DNA of 64,000 nucleotides from Clostridium sp. 1001271B_151109_B4. GTDB taxonomy: Bacteria; Bacillota; Clostridia; Clostridiales; Clostridiaceae. Shown one piece after another: positions 7,858-17,894 of the stretch. The notes below the pieces were generated by a model. It saw only the letters and a program-made list of their open reading frames with translations, made no database searches and was not told the DNA's origin. The stretch lies in the NCBI RefSeq assembly GCF_015670405.1, contig NZ_JADPBQ010000003.1, forward strand, positions 1 to 64,000, in the 5' to 3' direction. Made by a program: the position numbers and the translations under genes. The stretch's first letter is position 1, and every line of letters starts with the position of its first letter.

Positions 7858-8643
7858 TTAAGAATTCTTCTTTTCTTTAGTTATAAAGTAATATGGTAAA
7901 CCTACAAATAATACTCCACCAACAAAGTTACCTAATGAAACCCAAAGTAAGTTATGAGCCATTCCCATAATAGTAACATCTGCTCCGTGTGGTAATAATA
8001 ATCCCATAGTTAAGAAGCCCATATTTGCAACACTATGTTCAAATCCAGCAGTTATAAATGTAAATAAACACCACCAAATCATTAATATTTTTGCTGTTTC
8101 TTCTTTTAATTTATATGCACACCAAGTTGCTAAACAAACTAATACATTACATAATAAACCTCTTAGGAATAATTCCATCCCTGGTGTATTCATCTTTGTA
8201 GCAACATTATTTACAATAAATTCTCCGATATATTCACTTTTTCCACTAGCAAGTCCAGCTTGTACATATAGTAATGCCCCTACAACACCACCTATCAAGT
8301 TACCAACCCAAACTGCAATCCAGATTTTTAATGCATCTAACCAAGATACTTTCTTTTCTAAAGCTCCAACAGTCATTATCATTGCATTACTAGTGAATAA
8401 ATCTCCGCCACACATAAATACTAAAGTTAAAGCAACACCAAAGCATGCTCCCATTAATATTTTGTAAGTTTCAGCGCCTGCATGATGCATTGTTCCGCCA
8501 ATTGTATAAATTAACATAATTCCTAAGCTTACAAAAAAGCTTCCTAAGAATGCAGATGTTAAATATTTAGCTATACTCTTATTAAATAAGCCAATTTTTA
8601 CTTCTGCAGAGTGAGTTAAATTATCAATTTCTCTCTTATACAT
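7858..8643 (-). CDS. Formate/nitrite transporter family channel (FocA/NirC)
   Basis: A 261-residue integral membrane protein with six predicted helices of the FNT fold. Family landmarks include FLGSFFVSLGIMLIYTIGG, CFGVALTLVFMCGGDLFTSN (the GG-D-LFTSN omega-loop signature), WVGNLIGGVVGALL, LLCNVLVCLA and GFEHSVANM with the pore histidine. FNT channels form pentamers passing formate, nitrite or hydrosulfide. In an anaerobe with no nitrite genes here, formate is likely but unproven. I use ATG 8643 behind AGAGGTGTAGAA because the upstream ATG at 8688 has no ribosome binding site. It is monocistronic. Confidence 0.92.
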   Translation of the reverse strand: MYKREIDNLTHSAEVKIGLFNKSIAKYLTSAFLGSFFVSLGIMLIYTIGGTMHHAGAETYKILMGACFGVALTLVFMCGGDLFTSNAMIMTVGALEKKVSWLDALKIWIAVWVGNLIGGVVGALLYVQAGLASGKSEYIGEFIVNNVATKMNTPGMELFLRGLLCNVLVCLATWCAYKLKEETAKILMIWWCLFTFITAGFEHSVANMGFLTMGLLLPHGADVTIMGMAHNLLWVSLGNFVGGVLFVGLPYYFITKEKKNS

Positions 8644-8884
8644 TTCTACACCTCTACCTAATTTATAATCTTTGTATTTTTTTATCACAATTATATATGA
8701 TACAACTTTTTTCTACTTTTTTCAAACAAAAAATTCCATGCTTTTAAAATTCCTCAAACTATTAAAGATAAAGGTTTACTTTTTAAATAAATAGAAATAT
8801 TAATTAAAAAAACTCATATTTTATTAATTACCTAGCAGAAATTAATATCTATTTCTTTTTCCTTCATTATTTAATTTTATAAAC

Positions 8885-8926
8885 AAAAAAACTCTAGCCA
8901 AATCTTAATAATTTAACTAGAGTTTT
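8885..8926 (-). terminator. Terminator of the tetrapyrrole operon
   Basis: AAAACTCTAG/CTAGAGTTTT arms with a U-tract on the minus strand, directly after the cbiK stop. Confidence 0.85.
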
Positions 8927-8935
8927 ACTCTTTTC

Positions 8936-9718
8936 TTAACTTTCAATTATTTTATTTATTTTTGTAATATACATTGCTCTTATTTTTTCATATTGTAACA
9001 ATGACTTTTTACCAATAGTTATTTCTATACCCTTGGATTTTATTTTTTTGCTCCACGAATCATTACTATTTAATATGTCATCAATTACATGCTTTCCTGG
9101 AATTATAAATAAAGACTTTAAAATTAATTTTTTAGTGCCATCTTTTAGTATTTCTTCAATCGCCAAATCTAAAGTTTTTTCACCTTCTAAAGTTGCTAAA
9201 TAAACTTTTTTATTAGATTGCTTTCTCACAGCTTCTGTAATAACATCATATATTTTATTTGAGTTTTTCTTAGATCCATGGCCAACTAACAATATATCAT
9301 TTTCCTCTGAATCATCACAAATTATATTTGCTATTTCATTACTTTCTTTTATTAAAGCTTCTTCTTCATTAGAAAATAAAGTATTACAAATCACTATTCT
9401 CTTCATAGAATATTTATACTCATCAACTACTTCTTCGATGCGTTTTATATCACTAGTACTCATTATGTGTAATGGCTGTATTATAACTTCCTCATATCCT
9501 TGGTTAACTAAGTTAAATAATGCCTTACTTAAATGAGGAATAACATACTCATGTCTTTCTTTTAAAAGCTCAATTATTTTATTTGATGTAAATGCCTTAA
9601 GTACTGTATACTCTCCAGCAAAATATTCATTTAAATCCTGTTCTAATAATCCTATACTTTGTTTAATTCCCTCTAAATTCGCACTTCCAAATGCCACTAA
9701 AACTATTGCTTTACTCAT
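8936..9718 (-). CDS. cbiK: Sirohydrochlorin chelatase, CbiK type
   Basis: A 260-residue class II chelatase that inserts Co2+ (or Fe2+) into sirohydrochlorin. The N-terminal half has KAIVLVAFGSANLEGIKQSI and VIIQPLHIMSTSDI, with a metal-binding histidine in PLHI. The C-terminal half repeats the fold with ILLVGHGSKK and LKSLFIIPGKHVIDDI, supplying further histidines. The start is ATG 9718 after GGTGGGGGATTT. It is the last gene of the hem operon, fitting chelation of the product made upstream. No cobalamin ring-modifying genes are visible, so siroheme or cobalt-sirohydrochlorin are both possible products. Confidence 0.85.
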   Translation of the reverse strand: MSKAIVLVAFGSANLEGIKQSIGLLEQDLNEYFAGEYTVLKAFTSNKIIELLKERHEYVIPHLSKALFNLVNQGYEEVIIQPLHIMSTSDIKRIEEVVDEYKYSMKRIVICNTLFSNEEEALIKESNEIANIICDDSEENDILLVGHGSKKNSNKIYDVITEAVRKQSNKKVYLATLEGEKTLDLAIEEILKDGTKKLILKSLFIIPGKHVIDDILNSNDSWSKKIKSKGIEITIGKKSLLQYEKIRAMYITKINKIIES

Positions 9719-9877
9719 AAAATCCCCCACCTTTTTTAGTTAATAGTTAATGAATAAATTCTGATTAGGCTGAATTTATAATATTTTTTTGAAGCTCCCC
9801 AAGGAGTTTCCTCCTCAACTATTAACTCAAAACTATTAAGTCTTAACTATCTAAAGACTACTAATTATTTACTTCCC

Positions 9878-11152
9878 TTATGGTTGAAATCTTTTAAATG
9901 TTTCTAAGAATTTATCTATGTGTTCTTCAGTATGAACTGCACTTAAGAACATTGATTCAAATTGAGATTGTGGTATATTAAATCCGTTTTTATTCATATG
10001 CAAGAAATACTTCCTAAACATTTCTAAATCACAGCTTTTTGCATCTTCATAAGTTCTAACAGGATTTCTATCTGTAAAGAATATAGTCATCATTCCCCCA
10101 ACTCTATTAACTGTTAATTTAATTCCTTTTTCTCTTGCAATATCTTCAATTCCACTTTGTAGCTTTTCACCAAGCTTATTTATATGATCATAAATCCCTT
10201 GATTAGCCTTTAGTATATTTAAAGTTGCCATTCCAGCTGCCATAACAACTGGATTACCTGACATAGTACCAGCTTGATATACTCCTCCTACTGGTGATAA
10301 TTTTTCCATTATATCACGTCTACCACCATAAAGGCCACAAGGAAGTCCTCCACCTATTATCTTTGCATAAGTAATTAAGTCTGGTTTAACATTAAATAAA
10401 CTTTGAGCACCTTTATAAGCAACTCTAAATCCACTCATAACTTCATCAAATATTAATAATGAACCATATTCATCACATAATACTCTTAAAGTTTCCATAA
10501 ATTCGTCTTCTGCTTTAACTACTCCCATATTTCCTGCAACTGGCTCGATAATTACTGCAGCAATATCGTCTCCATATGCTTCAAATAAAGATCTAACTTG
10601 CTCCATATCGTTATATACACCAACTAAAGTGTTTTTAATACTATCATTTGGTATACCTAAACATCCTGCTATTCCTTCAGTTAATACTCCTGAGCCAGCT
10701 TCAACTAAAAATCCATCAAAATGTCCATGATAACATCCTGCAAATTTAATTATTTTATTTTTACCTGTATATCCTCTAGCTAGCTTTATAGCACTCATTG
10801 TAGCTTCTGTACCAGAGTTAACGAATCTAACCATTTCAACATTATCCATTTCCTCACATAAGAACTTACTCATTTTAAGCTCTAAATCAGTTGGTGTTCC
10901 AAATGCAATTGCTGATTCTGACATTTCTTTAATTGCAGTTACTACATCTTCATTAGAATGCCCTAAAATCATAGGTCCCCATGCAAGTACGAAATCTATA
11001 TAATCTTTACCATCTTCATCAGTTAATATTACACCTTTTCCTGACTTCATTACTGGAGGATCTATGCCCATATCTCTATATGCTCTTACTGGAGAGTTAA
11101 CTCCTCCTGGCATATATTTTTTTGATTCTTCAAAAATTTCCTTGTTAGACAT
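9878..11152 (-). CDS. hemL: Glutamate-1-semialdehyde 2,1-aminomutase
   Basis: PLP enzyme of 424 residues converting glutamate-1-semialdehyde to 5-aminolevulinate, the second step of the C5 pathway begun by HemA at the head of the operon. The sequence shows [31 protein letters not shown] (PLP phosphate site), [21 protein letters not shown] and the Schiff-base lysine K264 in [11 protein letters not shown]. It is separated from hemB by a single nucleotide, so translation is probably coupled. A 159-bp gap with inverted AACTATTAA repeats separates it from cbiK. Confidence 0.97.
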   Translation of the reverse strand: MSNKEIFEESKKYMPGGVNSPVRAYRDMGIDPPVMKSGKGVILTDEDGKDYIDFVLAWGPMILGHSNEDVVTAIKEMSESAIAFGTPTDLELKMSKFLCEEMDNVEMVRFVNSGTEATMSAIKLARGYTGKNKIIKFAGCYHGHFDGFLVEAGSGVLTEGIAGCLGIPNDSIKNTLVGVYNDMEQVRSLFEAYGDDIAAVIIEPVAGNMGVVKAEDEFMETLRVLCDEYGSLLIFDEVMSGFRVAYKGAQSLFNVKPDLITYAKIIGGGLPCGLYGGRRDIMEKLSPVGGVYQAGTMSGNPVVMAAGMATLNILKANQGIYDHINKLGEKLQSGIEDIAREKGIKLTVNRVGGMMTIFFTDRNPVRTYEDAKSCDLEMFRKYFLHMNKNGFNIPQSQFESMFLSAVHTEEHIDKFLETFKRFQP

Positions 11153-11153
11153 A

Positions 11154-12125
11154 TTATTTATCCTCCTTAAGCCATTTAGCTGCTTCTAATGCATAATAAG
11201 TTATTATCATCTTAGCTCCAGCCCTCTTCATTGATAAAAGCATTTCTAATGCAACTAATTTTTCATTAATCAATCCTGCTTCACCAGCATTTTTAACCAT
11301 AGCATATTCACCACTTACGTTATAAACACAAATAGGAGCATGAATTTTCTCTCTTGCTTCTTTTACTATATCTAAATAAGACATTGCAGGTTTAACCATT
11401 ATTACATCTGCACCTTCATTTAAGTCTGCTTCAATTTCTGCCATTGCTTCTCTAGAATTTGCTGGGTCCATTTGATAGCCCTTTCTATCTCCAAAGCTTG
11501 GTGCAGAACCAGCTGCTTCTCTAAATGGTCCATAAAATGCAGATGAATATTTAGCTGCATAACTCATTATAGGTAAACTTTCAAATCCGTTTTTATCTAA
11601 AACTTCTCTTATATATCCAATTCTTCCATCCATCATATCTGAAGGAGCAACCATATCAGCTCCAGCCTTAGCATGAGATAAAGAAATTTCACCTAAATAT
11701 ACTAATGTTTTATCATTATCAACATTATGATCATCTAAAATACCACAATGACCGTGATCAGTATATTCACACATACAAACATCTGTAATTATATATAAAT
11801 TACTATCAAGTTCCTTTAATCTTCTAATAGCTTTTTGTACTATACCATTATCATTATAAGCTTCGCTACCAACACAATCCTTATGCTCAGGAATTCCAAA
11901 TAAAATTACTGATTTAACATTTGCTTCATTTAATTCTTTAACTAATTCATCTAACTTATCTACTGACCAATGGTAATTCCCTTTTAAAGAACTTATTTCT
12001 CTTTTTATGTTATTACCTTCAACTACGAATACTGGATAAATAAAATCATCCACACTTAATGAATTTTCTCTAACTAAATTTCTTATTACAGAATTTGTTC
12101 TTAGCCTTCTCCCTCTTCTAAACAT
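11154..12125 (-). CDS. hemB: Porphobilinogen synthase (5-aminolevulinate dehydratase)
   Basis: A 323-residue aldolase-fold enzyme condensing two 5-aminolevulinates to porphobilinogen. The Schiff-base lysines are K192 in [14 protein letters not shown] and K245 in [11 protein letters not shown]. The segment [15 protein letters not shown] gives C117, C119 and C127, the catalytic zinc site, so this is a zinc-type rather than magnesium-type enzyme. [12 protein letters not shown] is the usual flexible lid region. The start overlaps the end of cobA-hemD by 8 bp, showing tight operon organisation. Confidence 0.97.
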   Translation of the reverse strand: MFRRGRRLRTNSVIRNLVRENSLSVDDFIYPVFVVEGNNIKREISSLKGNYHWSVDKLDELVKELNEANVKSVILFGIPEHKDCVGSEAYNDNGIVQKAIRRLKELDSNLYIITDVCMCEYTDHGHCGILDDHNVDNDKTLVYLGEISLSHAKAGADMVAPSDMMDGRIGYIREVLDKNGFESLPIMSYAAKYSSAFYGPFREAAGSAPSFGDRKGYQMDPANSREAMAEIEADLNEGADVIMVKPAMSYLDIVKEAREKIHAPICVYNVSGEYAMVKNAGEAGLINEKLVALEMLLSMKRAGAKMIITYYALEAAKWLKEDK

Positions 12126-13596
12126 TTTCTGCCTCCTTGAACTCTATTATTTCCTTAAGGAATCCTTCTTCCGAGTGCTTTTTACAAACAAAGCATTCCA
12201 TATTATTTGCACTTATTGCCTTTGCTGTTTGTGGTCCTATTGCTATAAGTTTCTTTTCTCTTATAGCCTCAATACCTAACATATCAATCATATTATTCAC
12301 TGTGCTAGGACTTGTAAATAGTACATAATCTACTTCATCAAATACTCTCTTATTTTTTACTGTTCCACAAACAGTGTCATAAGTATGCACTCTATCTACT
12401 TGTAATCCCAATGCACTTACTTCATCGTATAAATAACTTCTGCTACTTGATGAACATGGAATTAAAACTTTTTCCCCTTCAACTAAATGTGGCTTTAATA
12501 CTTTAAATAATCCTTCACCTACAAATTCTCTTGCCATAACAAAAGGTACTATTCCTCTACTTATTAATGCTTTTTTAGTAGCCTTTCCAACAACTGAAAA
12601 TTTAGCTTTTATATTTCTAACATCATATCCTGTTTCAATTAAATAATCAAAGAAATTATTAACTCCATTTACTGATGTTAAAATAATATGATCATATTCT
12701 GGTAACTTATCTAAATATTCTTTTAAATTTTCTTTAGTTGATTTAATCTTAATAGAATTAATTTCAGTTACTTCTGCCCCTAAGTCACTTAAAGAACTTT
12801 TTAAACTTGAACTTTGTTCCCTTGATCTAGTAATACAGACATTTGTTCCAAATAAAGGCTTTTCTTCGTACCAAGATAATTTTTCATTTAAATTAACAAC
12901 ATCTCCTACAACTATAATACATGGAGACTTAAGCTGAGCCTCTCTAGCCTTATCAGCAATACTTTCTAAAGTTCCTATTACTTTTCTTTGCTTTGCTGAT
13001 GTTCCTCTCATTACAACTGCTGCAGATGTTTCTTTATCTTTTCCATTAGAAATTAAGTTTGATACTATTCTTTCTATATTTTCAAGACCCATCATAAATA
13101 CTAGTGTTCCCTTTTCTTTTGCAAGCGCTTCCCAATTAAGCTTTTCATTTGTTCCTGTCATTCCAGTTACAATATGAAAACTTTGTGCAATTCCTCTATG
13201 AGTTATTGGTATACCTGCGTAATTTAATACAGCTATTGGTGAAGTTACACCTGGTATTACTTCAAATCCTAAATGTTCTTCTTCAAGAGCTAAAACTTCT
13301 TCTCCTCCTCTACCAAATACATAAGGATCTCCGCCTTTAACTCTTCCAACTATATGTCCCTCTTTTACAAGTTTCACTATCATTTCATTTATTTCTTCTT
13401 GAGTCTTATAGTGAGCACCTGGTTCCTTTCCACAATAATAAATTAAACAATCATCATTTAAATAATTTAAAATATTATTAGAAACTAATCTGTCATAAAG
13501 TACTGCTGTACATTTTTTTAATACCTTTACTGCCTTTACAGTTAATAATTCTTCATCTCCCGGTCCAGTCCCTATAATATAAGCTTTTCCATTCAT
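12118..13596 (-). CDS. cobA-hemD: Fused uroporphyrinogen-III C-methyltransferase / uroporphyrinogen-III synthase
   Basis: A 492-residue bifunctional protein. Residues 1-240 are the SAM-dependent methyltransferase that makes precorrin-2 (YIIGTGPGDEELLTVKA, YCGKEPGAHYKTQEEIN, GRVKGGDPYVFGRGGEE, EVIPGVTSPIAVLNYAGIPITHR). Residues about 245-492 are the HemD synthase domain that closes and inverts ring D (VCITRSREQSSSL, ILTSVNGVNNFFDYL, VLFTSPSTVNNM, AIGPQTAKAI). This fusion is common in clostridia and places both steps at the uroporphyrinogen III branch. It overlaps hemB by 8 bp and lies 45 bp after hemC. Since hemE is absent here, flux appears directed to sirohydrochlorin. Confidence 0.95.
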   Translation of the reverse strand: MNGKAYIIGTGPGDEELLTVKAVKVLKKCTAVLYDRLVSNNILNYLNDDCLIYYCGKEPGAHYKTQEEINEMIVKLVKEGHIVGRVKGGDPYVFGRGGEEVLALEEEHLGFEVIPGVTSPIAVLNYAGIPITHRGIAQSFHIVTGMTGTNEKLNWEALAKEKGTLVFMMGLENIERIVSNLISNGKDKETSAAVVMRGTSAKQRKVIGTLESIADKAREAQLKSPCIIVVGDVVNLNEKLSWYEEKPLFGTNVCITRSREQSSSLKSSLSDLGAEVTEINSIKIKSTKENLKEYLDKLPEYDHIILTSVNGVNNFFDYLIETGYDVRNIKAKFSVVGKATKKALISRGIVPFVMAREFVGEGLFKVLKPHLVEGEKVLIPCSSSSRSYLYDEVSALGLQVDRVHTYDTVCGTVKNKRVFDEVDYVLFTSPSTVNNMIDMLGIEAIREKKLIAIGPQTAKAISANNMECFVCKKHSEEGFLKEIIEFKEAENV

Positions 13597-13641
13597 ATTT
13601 AATTCCTACTTTCATTAAGTTCTGTTATATCATTAGTACTT

Positions 13642-14514
13642 TTATGCTTTTAATATTTTTTGAGCTAATTTTCTTCCTAATTCAATATTATCTTCTTTTT
13701 TGCCTAAAATATCCTTTTTAACTATTGTACCATTTACCTCATATGTTCCAATAATATATATATCATTTCCATTAAGAGTTGCATATGCACCAATTAAACT
13801 ATGGCATCCACCATTTAATTCTCTCATAAAACTTCTTTCAGCCTCTACAGTTACTCTTACATCTTTATTATCTAATTCTCTAAAATATTTATTATACTCA
13901 CCATTTTTTAAGCACTCAATTCCAAGTGCTCCTTGAGAAACTGCTGGCACAAATATTTCTGGATTTAAATATTCAGTAATTATATCTTCCATACCCAATC
14001 TCTTTAATCCTGCAGCTGCAAGTATTATTCCATCCATACCTTCGTTTTTCATCTTATCTAATCTAGTTCCAACATTACCTCTTATAGGAACTATATTTAA
14101 ATCATTTCTTATAGATTTTATTTGAGCTGCCCTTCTGATACTACTTGTTCCTATTATTGCTCCATTAGGTAGCTCTTCTAATTTCAATCCATTTCTACAG
14201 ACTAATACATCTCTAACATCTTCTCTTTCTGGCATTGCAATTAACTCAAAATCTTCTCCCATTTCATATGGTACATCCTTCATTGAATGAACTGCTGCAT
14301 GAGCTCTATTTTCTAATAATGCTATTTCTATATCTTTTGTAAATAAACCTTTACCACCTATTTTATTTAGCGATACATCAAGTCTCTTATCTCCTTCTGT
14401 AACTACTAAAAGTTTTTTACTATCAATATTTTCTTTTTCCTTCAATAGCCTCATTACTGTTTCAGTTTGTGTTTGAGCTAATGCACTTTTTCTAGTAGCT
14501 AAAATTAATTCCAT
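13642..14514 (-). CDS. hemC: Hydroxymethylbilane synthase (porphobilinogen deaminase)
   Basis: A 290-residue enzyme polymerising four porphobilinogens to hydroxymethylbilane. The N-terminus [35 protein letters not shown] with the catalytic aspartate region, and [12 protein letters not shown] with substrate-binding arginines are clear. The cysteine in [12 protein letters not shown] carries the dipyrromethane cofactor. Length is slightly short of the E. coli protein, as usual in Firmicutes. It starts 3 nt after the stop of the Met8-like gene, with AAGGAAGAG inside that gene as ribosome binding site. Confidence 0.97.
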   Translation of the reverse strand: MELILATRKSALAQTQTETVMRLLKEKENIDSKKLLVVTEGDKRLDVSLNKIGGKGLFTKDIEIALLENRAHAAVHSMKDVPYEMGEDFELIAMPEREDVRDVLVCRNGLKLEELPNGAIIGTSSIRRAAQIKSIRNDLNIVPIRGNVGTRLDKMKNEGMDGIILAAAGLKRLGMEDIITEYLNPEIFVPAVSQGALGIECLKNGEYNKYFRELDNKDVRVTVEAERSFMRELNGGCHSLIGAYATLNGNDIYIIGTYEVNGTIVKKDILGKKEDNIELGRKLAQKILKA

Positions 14515-14517
14515 ATA

Positions 14518-15198
14518 TTACTCTTCCTTCCTTAAGGATTTTATCTTCCTAATTATATCTTCATTATAAAACAATTTTAATACTTCAAAAATTTTATCTT
14601 TATCATAAAAAAATTTACAATCACTAGAATTTATAAACTTTAATAAATCATCCTTAATTTCTTTATCTAAAAATAAACAATTTCTTATTTCTCCTGTTAG
14701 TCTTATATATTCATCAAACTCTTTCAAAGACTCAGTAATTGATTCTGCAACCATTACTGATCCTCTTGGATTTCCAACCTTAGTATTAACTGCCACAGTA
14801 ATAAATTTACTTTCTCTTGTAACAGGTATTACTCCCATTCCATCCTTAAATTTTGATGAATTTATATAAATTTTACATAATTTTTCACAATCATCTTTTA
14901 TTTTATTAATTATATTCTTATTATCAACAGCAATTATTATTAAATGCTTATCTAATATAAAGTCCTTATTATAATTGCCCTTTATGAGCTTTACTTTATC
15001 CTTATTAAACTTATAAAAATCATCTAAAAAGTCTAATGATAAAACTTCTATATTACTACCTTTATTATAAAAGTTTCTTACTTTTATTAATGCGCCTCTC
15101 CCTGCCCCTATTACTCCAATTTTAAGTTTTTCTCCAAATAATGTTATAGGTGCATAACTTAATTCTCCATGAATATTTGCTTCAGAATATTCAGGCAT
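14518..15198 (-). CDS. Precorrin-2 dehydrogenase-like protein (Met8/CysG-N family)
   Basis: A 226-residue protein with an N-terminal Rossmann motif (KIGVIGAGRGALIKVRNFY) and the order of segments seen in Met8p, SirC and the CysG N-domain (LIIIAVDNKNI, then VIPVTRESKFITVAVNTKVGNPRGSVMVAESI). These enzymes oxidise precorrin-2 to sirohydrochlorin with NAD+, and some also insert iron. The segment that should contain the catalytic Asp (VNVVDD in relatives) reads IYINSSKFK here, so ferrochelatase activity is doubtful. CbiK could supply chelation. Its start overlaps the end of hemA by 40 bp, an arrangement also seen in other clostridia. Assignment is by fold and position. Confidence 0.78.
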   Translation of the reverse strand: MPEYSEANIHGELSYAPITLFGEKLKIGVIGAGRGALIKVRNFYNKGSNIEVLSLDFLDDFYKFNKDKVKLIKGNYNKDFILDKHLIIIAVDNKNIINKIKDDCEKLCKIYINSSKFKDGMGVIPVTRESKFITVAVNTKVGNPRGSVMVAESITESLKEFDEYIRLTGEIRNCLFLDKEIKDDLLKFINSSDCKFFYDKDKIFEVLKLFYNEDIIRKIKSLRKEE

Positions 15199-16361
15199 TC
15201 ATTTTCACGTCCTTTTAACTTTTCTTGCTTTAATAATTTTATAGCTCTATTTATATAATAGTCCGATGTACTCTTTATTAAAGTTGTAGCTAAATCAATA
15301 TCTCTCTTATCTTTACATTTTTGTTCAAAAGACTTAACTCTACTTTCTACAACACTACTTCCTACATTCTTCATTTCATGTATATAATATGTAACTTCTC
15401 TAATACTTAACCAATTTTTGTATTCATTTAAATATTCATCAACTAAAAATTTATAATCATTCATTTTTTCATTTCTTAATTTTTTGTTATCTACATCTAA
15501 TTTACTTATGGTATCTATATCTAGTAAAGTTACTCTTTTATTTTGAGATAAATTTTCATCAATATCTCTAGGTAATGCTAAATCAATTAGCATTATTTTT
15601 TTCCCATTATTATTTATATAATCATCTTTTATAACAATATGAGGAGCTGCTGTACAACTTATAACTGCATCCACCTCATTAACAACCTTTTTATATTCAT
15701 TAAAATCTAAAATCTCTACTCTATCATCTTTTAAATCTGGGACCTTTTGTTTATTTCTTACAACAATAAATACTTTCTTAAACTTACCACCTAATGCATA
15801 TTTAACTACTAAACTACCTATTGTTCCATATCCTAATACCATAATACTACTTGCACCAAATTCTTCAACTTCATTTACTGCAATTGATGATGAAGAAACT
15901 GGTATTTCATACAATTTGCTTTCCGTTCTAAACTTTTTCCCACAACTTATTGCTTCTTCAAACAATCTTAGAAGCTTTGTATGTATAGTCTTGTTCTCTA
16001 AGCTTAACTCATATGCTAGTTTTACTTGACCTAATATTTGATCTTCTCCTAATATTTTAGAATGAAAACCACAAACTACTTCTAATAAGTGCTTAGCTAC
16101 ACTTATCCCTTCAAGATAAAAAGTATATTCTAAAAGTGAAATATCCCAATCTAATACTTCAAATATCTTTCTTATATCTTCTTCACTTTTTAAGCTGCCT
16201 GAAATATAAATTTCTGTCCTATTACACGTGCTTATTATTACTACTTCTTCATATAGTTTATTTAATTCTTTTACTGCCTTAGATTGCTTATTTAATGCAA
16301 TTGCTAATCTTTCTCTTATGTTTATATCAACATCTTTTCTTATTCCTATAAGACCTAACAC
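15159..16361 (-). CDS. hemA: Glutamyl-tRNA reductase
   Basis: The first enzyme of C5 tetrapyrrole synthesis, reducing glutamyl-tRNA(Glu) to glutamate-1-semialdehyde with NADPH. The 400-residue protein contains VVIISTCNRTEIYIS with the nucleophilic cysteine, the substrate-recognition stretch CGFHSKILGEDQILGQVKLAYE, the NADPH motif VLGYGTIGSLVVKYA, and the C-terminal dimerisation helix. It heads the minus-strand operon. The chosen ATG makes MLGLIGIRKDVDINIRERLA, the normal family N-terminus, but its ribosome binding site (AAATGTGGTGATTAAGTG) is only moderate and a GTG or TTG start nearby is possible. A long leader precedes it. Confidence 0.95.
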   Translation of the reverse strand: MLGLIGIRKDVDINIRERLAIALNKQSKAVKELNKLYEEVVIISTCNRTEIYISGSLKSEEDIRKIFEVLDWDISLLEYTFYLEGISVAKHLLEVVCGFHSKILGEDQILGQVKLAYELSLENKTIHTKLLRLFEEAISCGKKFRTESKLYEIPVSSSSIAVNEVEEFGASSIMVLGYGTIGSLVVKYALGGKFKKVFIVVRNKQKVPDLKDDRVEILDFNEYKKVVNEVDAVISCTAAPHIVIKDDYINNNGKKIMLIDLALPRDIDENLSQNKRVTLLDIDTISKLDVDNKKLRNEKMNDYKFLVDEYLNEYKNWLSIREVTYYIHEMKNVGSSVVESRVKSFEQKCKDKRDIDLATTLIKSTSDYYINRAIKLLKQEKLKGRENECLNILKQIFMEN

Positions 16362-16848
16362 TTAATCACCACATTTCTAAGATACAATTATATATATTTT
16401 TCCAAAACTCTTAATAAAAAAATAAGGAAGCATCCGTCCTTAACTTTTTTATTATAATACTAAATACGATTTTAATCATTACTTTTATACAATTTAAATT
16501 TTTAATGATTAGTATAATTTTTTTAAATTTATATAATATTATAGAAATTTATTTAATGTAACCTTACATATTTTATTATACTTTTCTATATATAACTAAA
16601 TATAATTATATATAAATTCAATTATATTTTATTGTATTTAAAATATAAGATTAAGAAAAAACACTTGCTTAATCTTTTTGCTAATTACTATATCCAATTC
16701 TTATCGTAAACGTTTGTTGATTTCTATACATCAACCTTTTCTACTATTATAAATTAAGCTTTATTATACGGAAGTATTATACTATATTCATATTTACAAT
16801 TAGTTATATATACTTTCATTTAAAACAAATATTAATATAATTTTGAAA
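16362..16848. other. Long leader/intergenic region upstream of hemA
   Basis: About 490 bp without a gene. On the hemA sense strand there is an inverted repeat AAGATTAAG/CTTAATCTT (about 16647-16679), a short GTTGAT/ATCAAC dyad (about 16711-16730), and, closer to hemA, a hairpin AAGGA...TCCTT followed by ATTTTTTTATT (about 16421-16451). The last resembles an attenuator. I recognise no known riboswitch or T-box. Confidence 0.45.
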
Positions 16849-16901
16849 ATAAATAGGGCGTTATTTACAAAAACATGTAAATAACGCCCCTATTTATTTA
16901 T
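16849..16901 (-). terminator. Strong terminator after the YitT-family gene
   Basis: ATAAATAGGG(G)CGTTATTTAC arms forming a stem of about 20 bp with a short loop, followed by a U-rich run on the minus strand. Confidence 0.92.
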
Positions 16902-16907
16902 AAAATT

Positions 16908-17777
16908 TTAAAGCCTTTTTTCAAAATTCCCTGTAACACTTAATCCTTCATTAAATATAATAAATGCTTTAGGATCTTTTTCTAAGACTATTCTTTTTAA
17001 TTGATTTATTTCATACTTAGAAATTACAGTTACTAATATCCTACTTTCTTCCCCAGTATATGCACCTTCTCCATTCCAGCAAGTTACGCCCCTTCCCATG
17101 TCTTTCATAATACCACTTTCTACATTTTTCATCTTTGTAAAAATCATTGCTGTAGTATTTATGTTTTGATAATGTATTTTATCAACTATCAATGAGAAGA
17201 AAGTTGTATAAATAATCGAATATATTGCTGTAGGTAGTTCAAACAAGATTGCACATATTCCATAAATTACAGCGTTTATTATTATACCTAACTTGCCAAC
17301 ACTAAAATCTTTATATTTTTGAGTAAAATATACCCCTAGTATATCTATACCTCCACCAGAACCTCCCGCTCTTAGTGTAATTCCTATTCCAGCACCTGTA
17401 ATTATTCCACCAATAAGACATGCTACTAATGGATCATCTATAATAGCTGTACTTGGAATTGTAATTATTGTAAAGAAAATAGTCTGCGCTATTACACTGA
17501 CTACAGTTCTTACAAAAAACTTTTTAGATATACTTTTATAAGCTATAAGTAATAAAGGTATATTAATAATAAAGTTAATTATACCTGCTATTTCAAAGTT
17601 TTTTACACTTGGAAAATAATTCACTATAATAGTTCTAATTATTTGAGATATACCCACTACTCCACCGTTATATAGTCCTAATGGAGATATAAATAAATTA
17701 ACCCCTAAACAAAATAATAATGCTCCTATAATAATAATTCCATACTGCTTAATCCTTTTTACTTTTGTATTTTCCAT
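16908..17777 (-). CDS. YitT family membrane protein
   Basis: A 289-residue protein with five or six predicted transmembrane helices in residues 10-200 (GIIIIGALLFCLGVNLFISPLGLYNGGVVGISQII, GAGIGITLRAGGSGGGIDILGVYF) and a soluble C-terminal DUF2179 domain of about 80 residues (VESGIMKDMGRGVTCWNGEGAYTGEE, ISKYEINQLKRIVLEKDPKAFIIF). This is the standard YitT architecture. The family is widespread in Firmicutes and its transport substrate is not established. GGGGGATTAATC precedes the ATG. It has its own terminator and is likely monocistronic. Confidence 0.93.
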   Translation of the reverse strand: MENTKVKRIKQYGIIIIGALLFCLGVNLFISPLGLYNGGVVGISQIIRTIIVNYFPSVKNFEIAGIINFIINIPLLLIAYKSISKKFFVRTVVSVIAQTIFFTIITIPSTAIIDDPLVACLIGGIITGAGIGITLRAGGSGGGIDILGVYFTQKYKDFSVGKLGIIINAVIYGICAILFELPTAIYSIIYTTFFSLIVDKIHYQNINTTAMIFTKMKNVESGIMKDMGRGVTCWNGEGAYTGEESRILVTVISKYEINQLKRIVLEKDPKAFIIFNEGLSVTGNFEKRL

Positions 17778-17894
17778 GATTAATCCCCCGATTATATATT
17801 AAAAATATTCACAAATAGTTTATAATAATCTAGGAATTATTTCTATAAGGTTTTGTAAAAAATATATTAATTGGTTATAAAAACAAAAAAAAAC

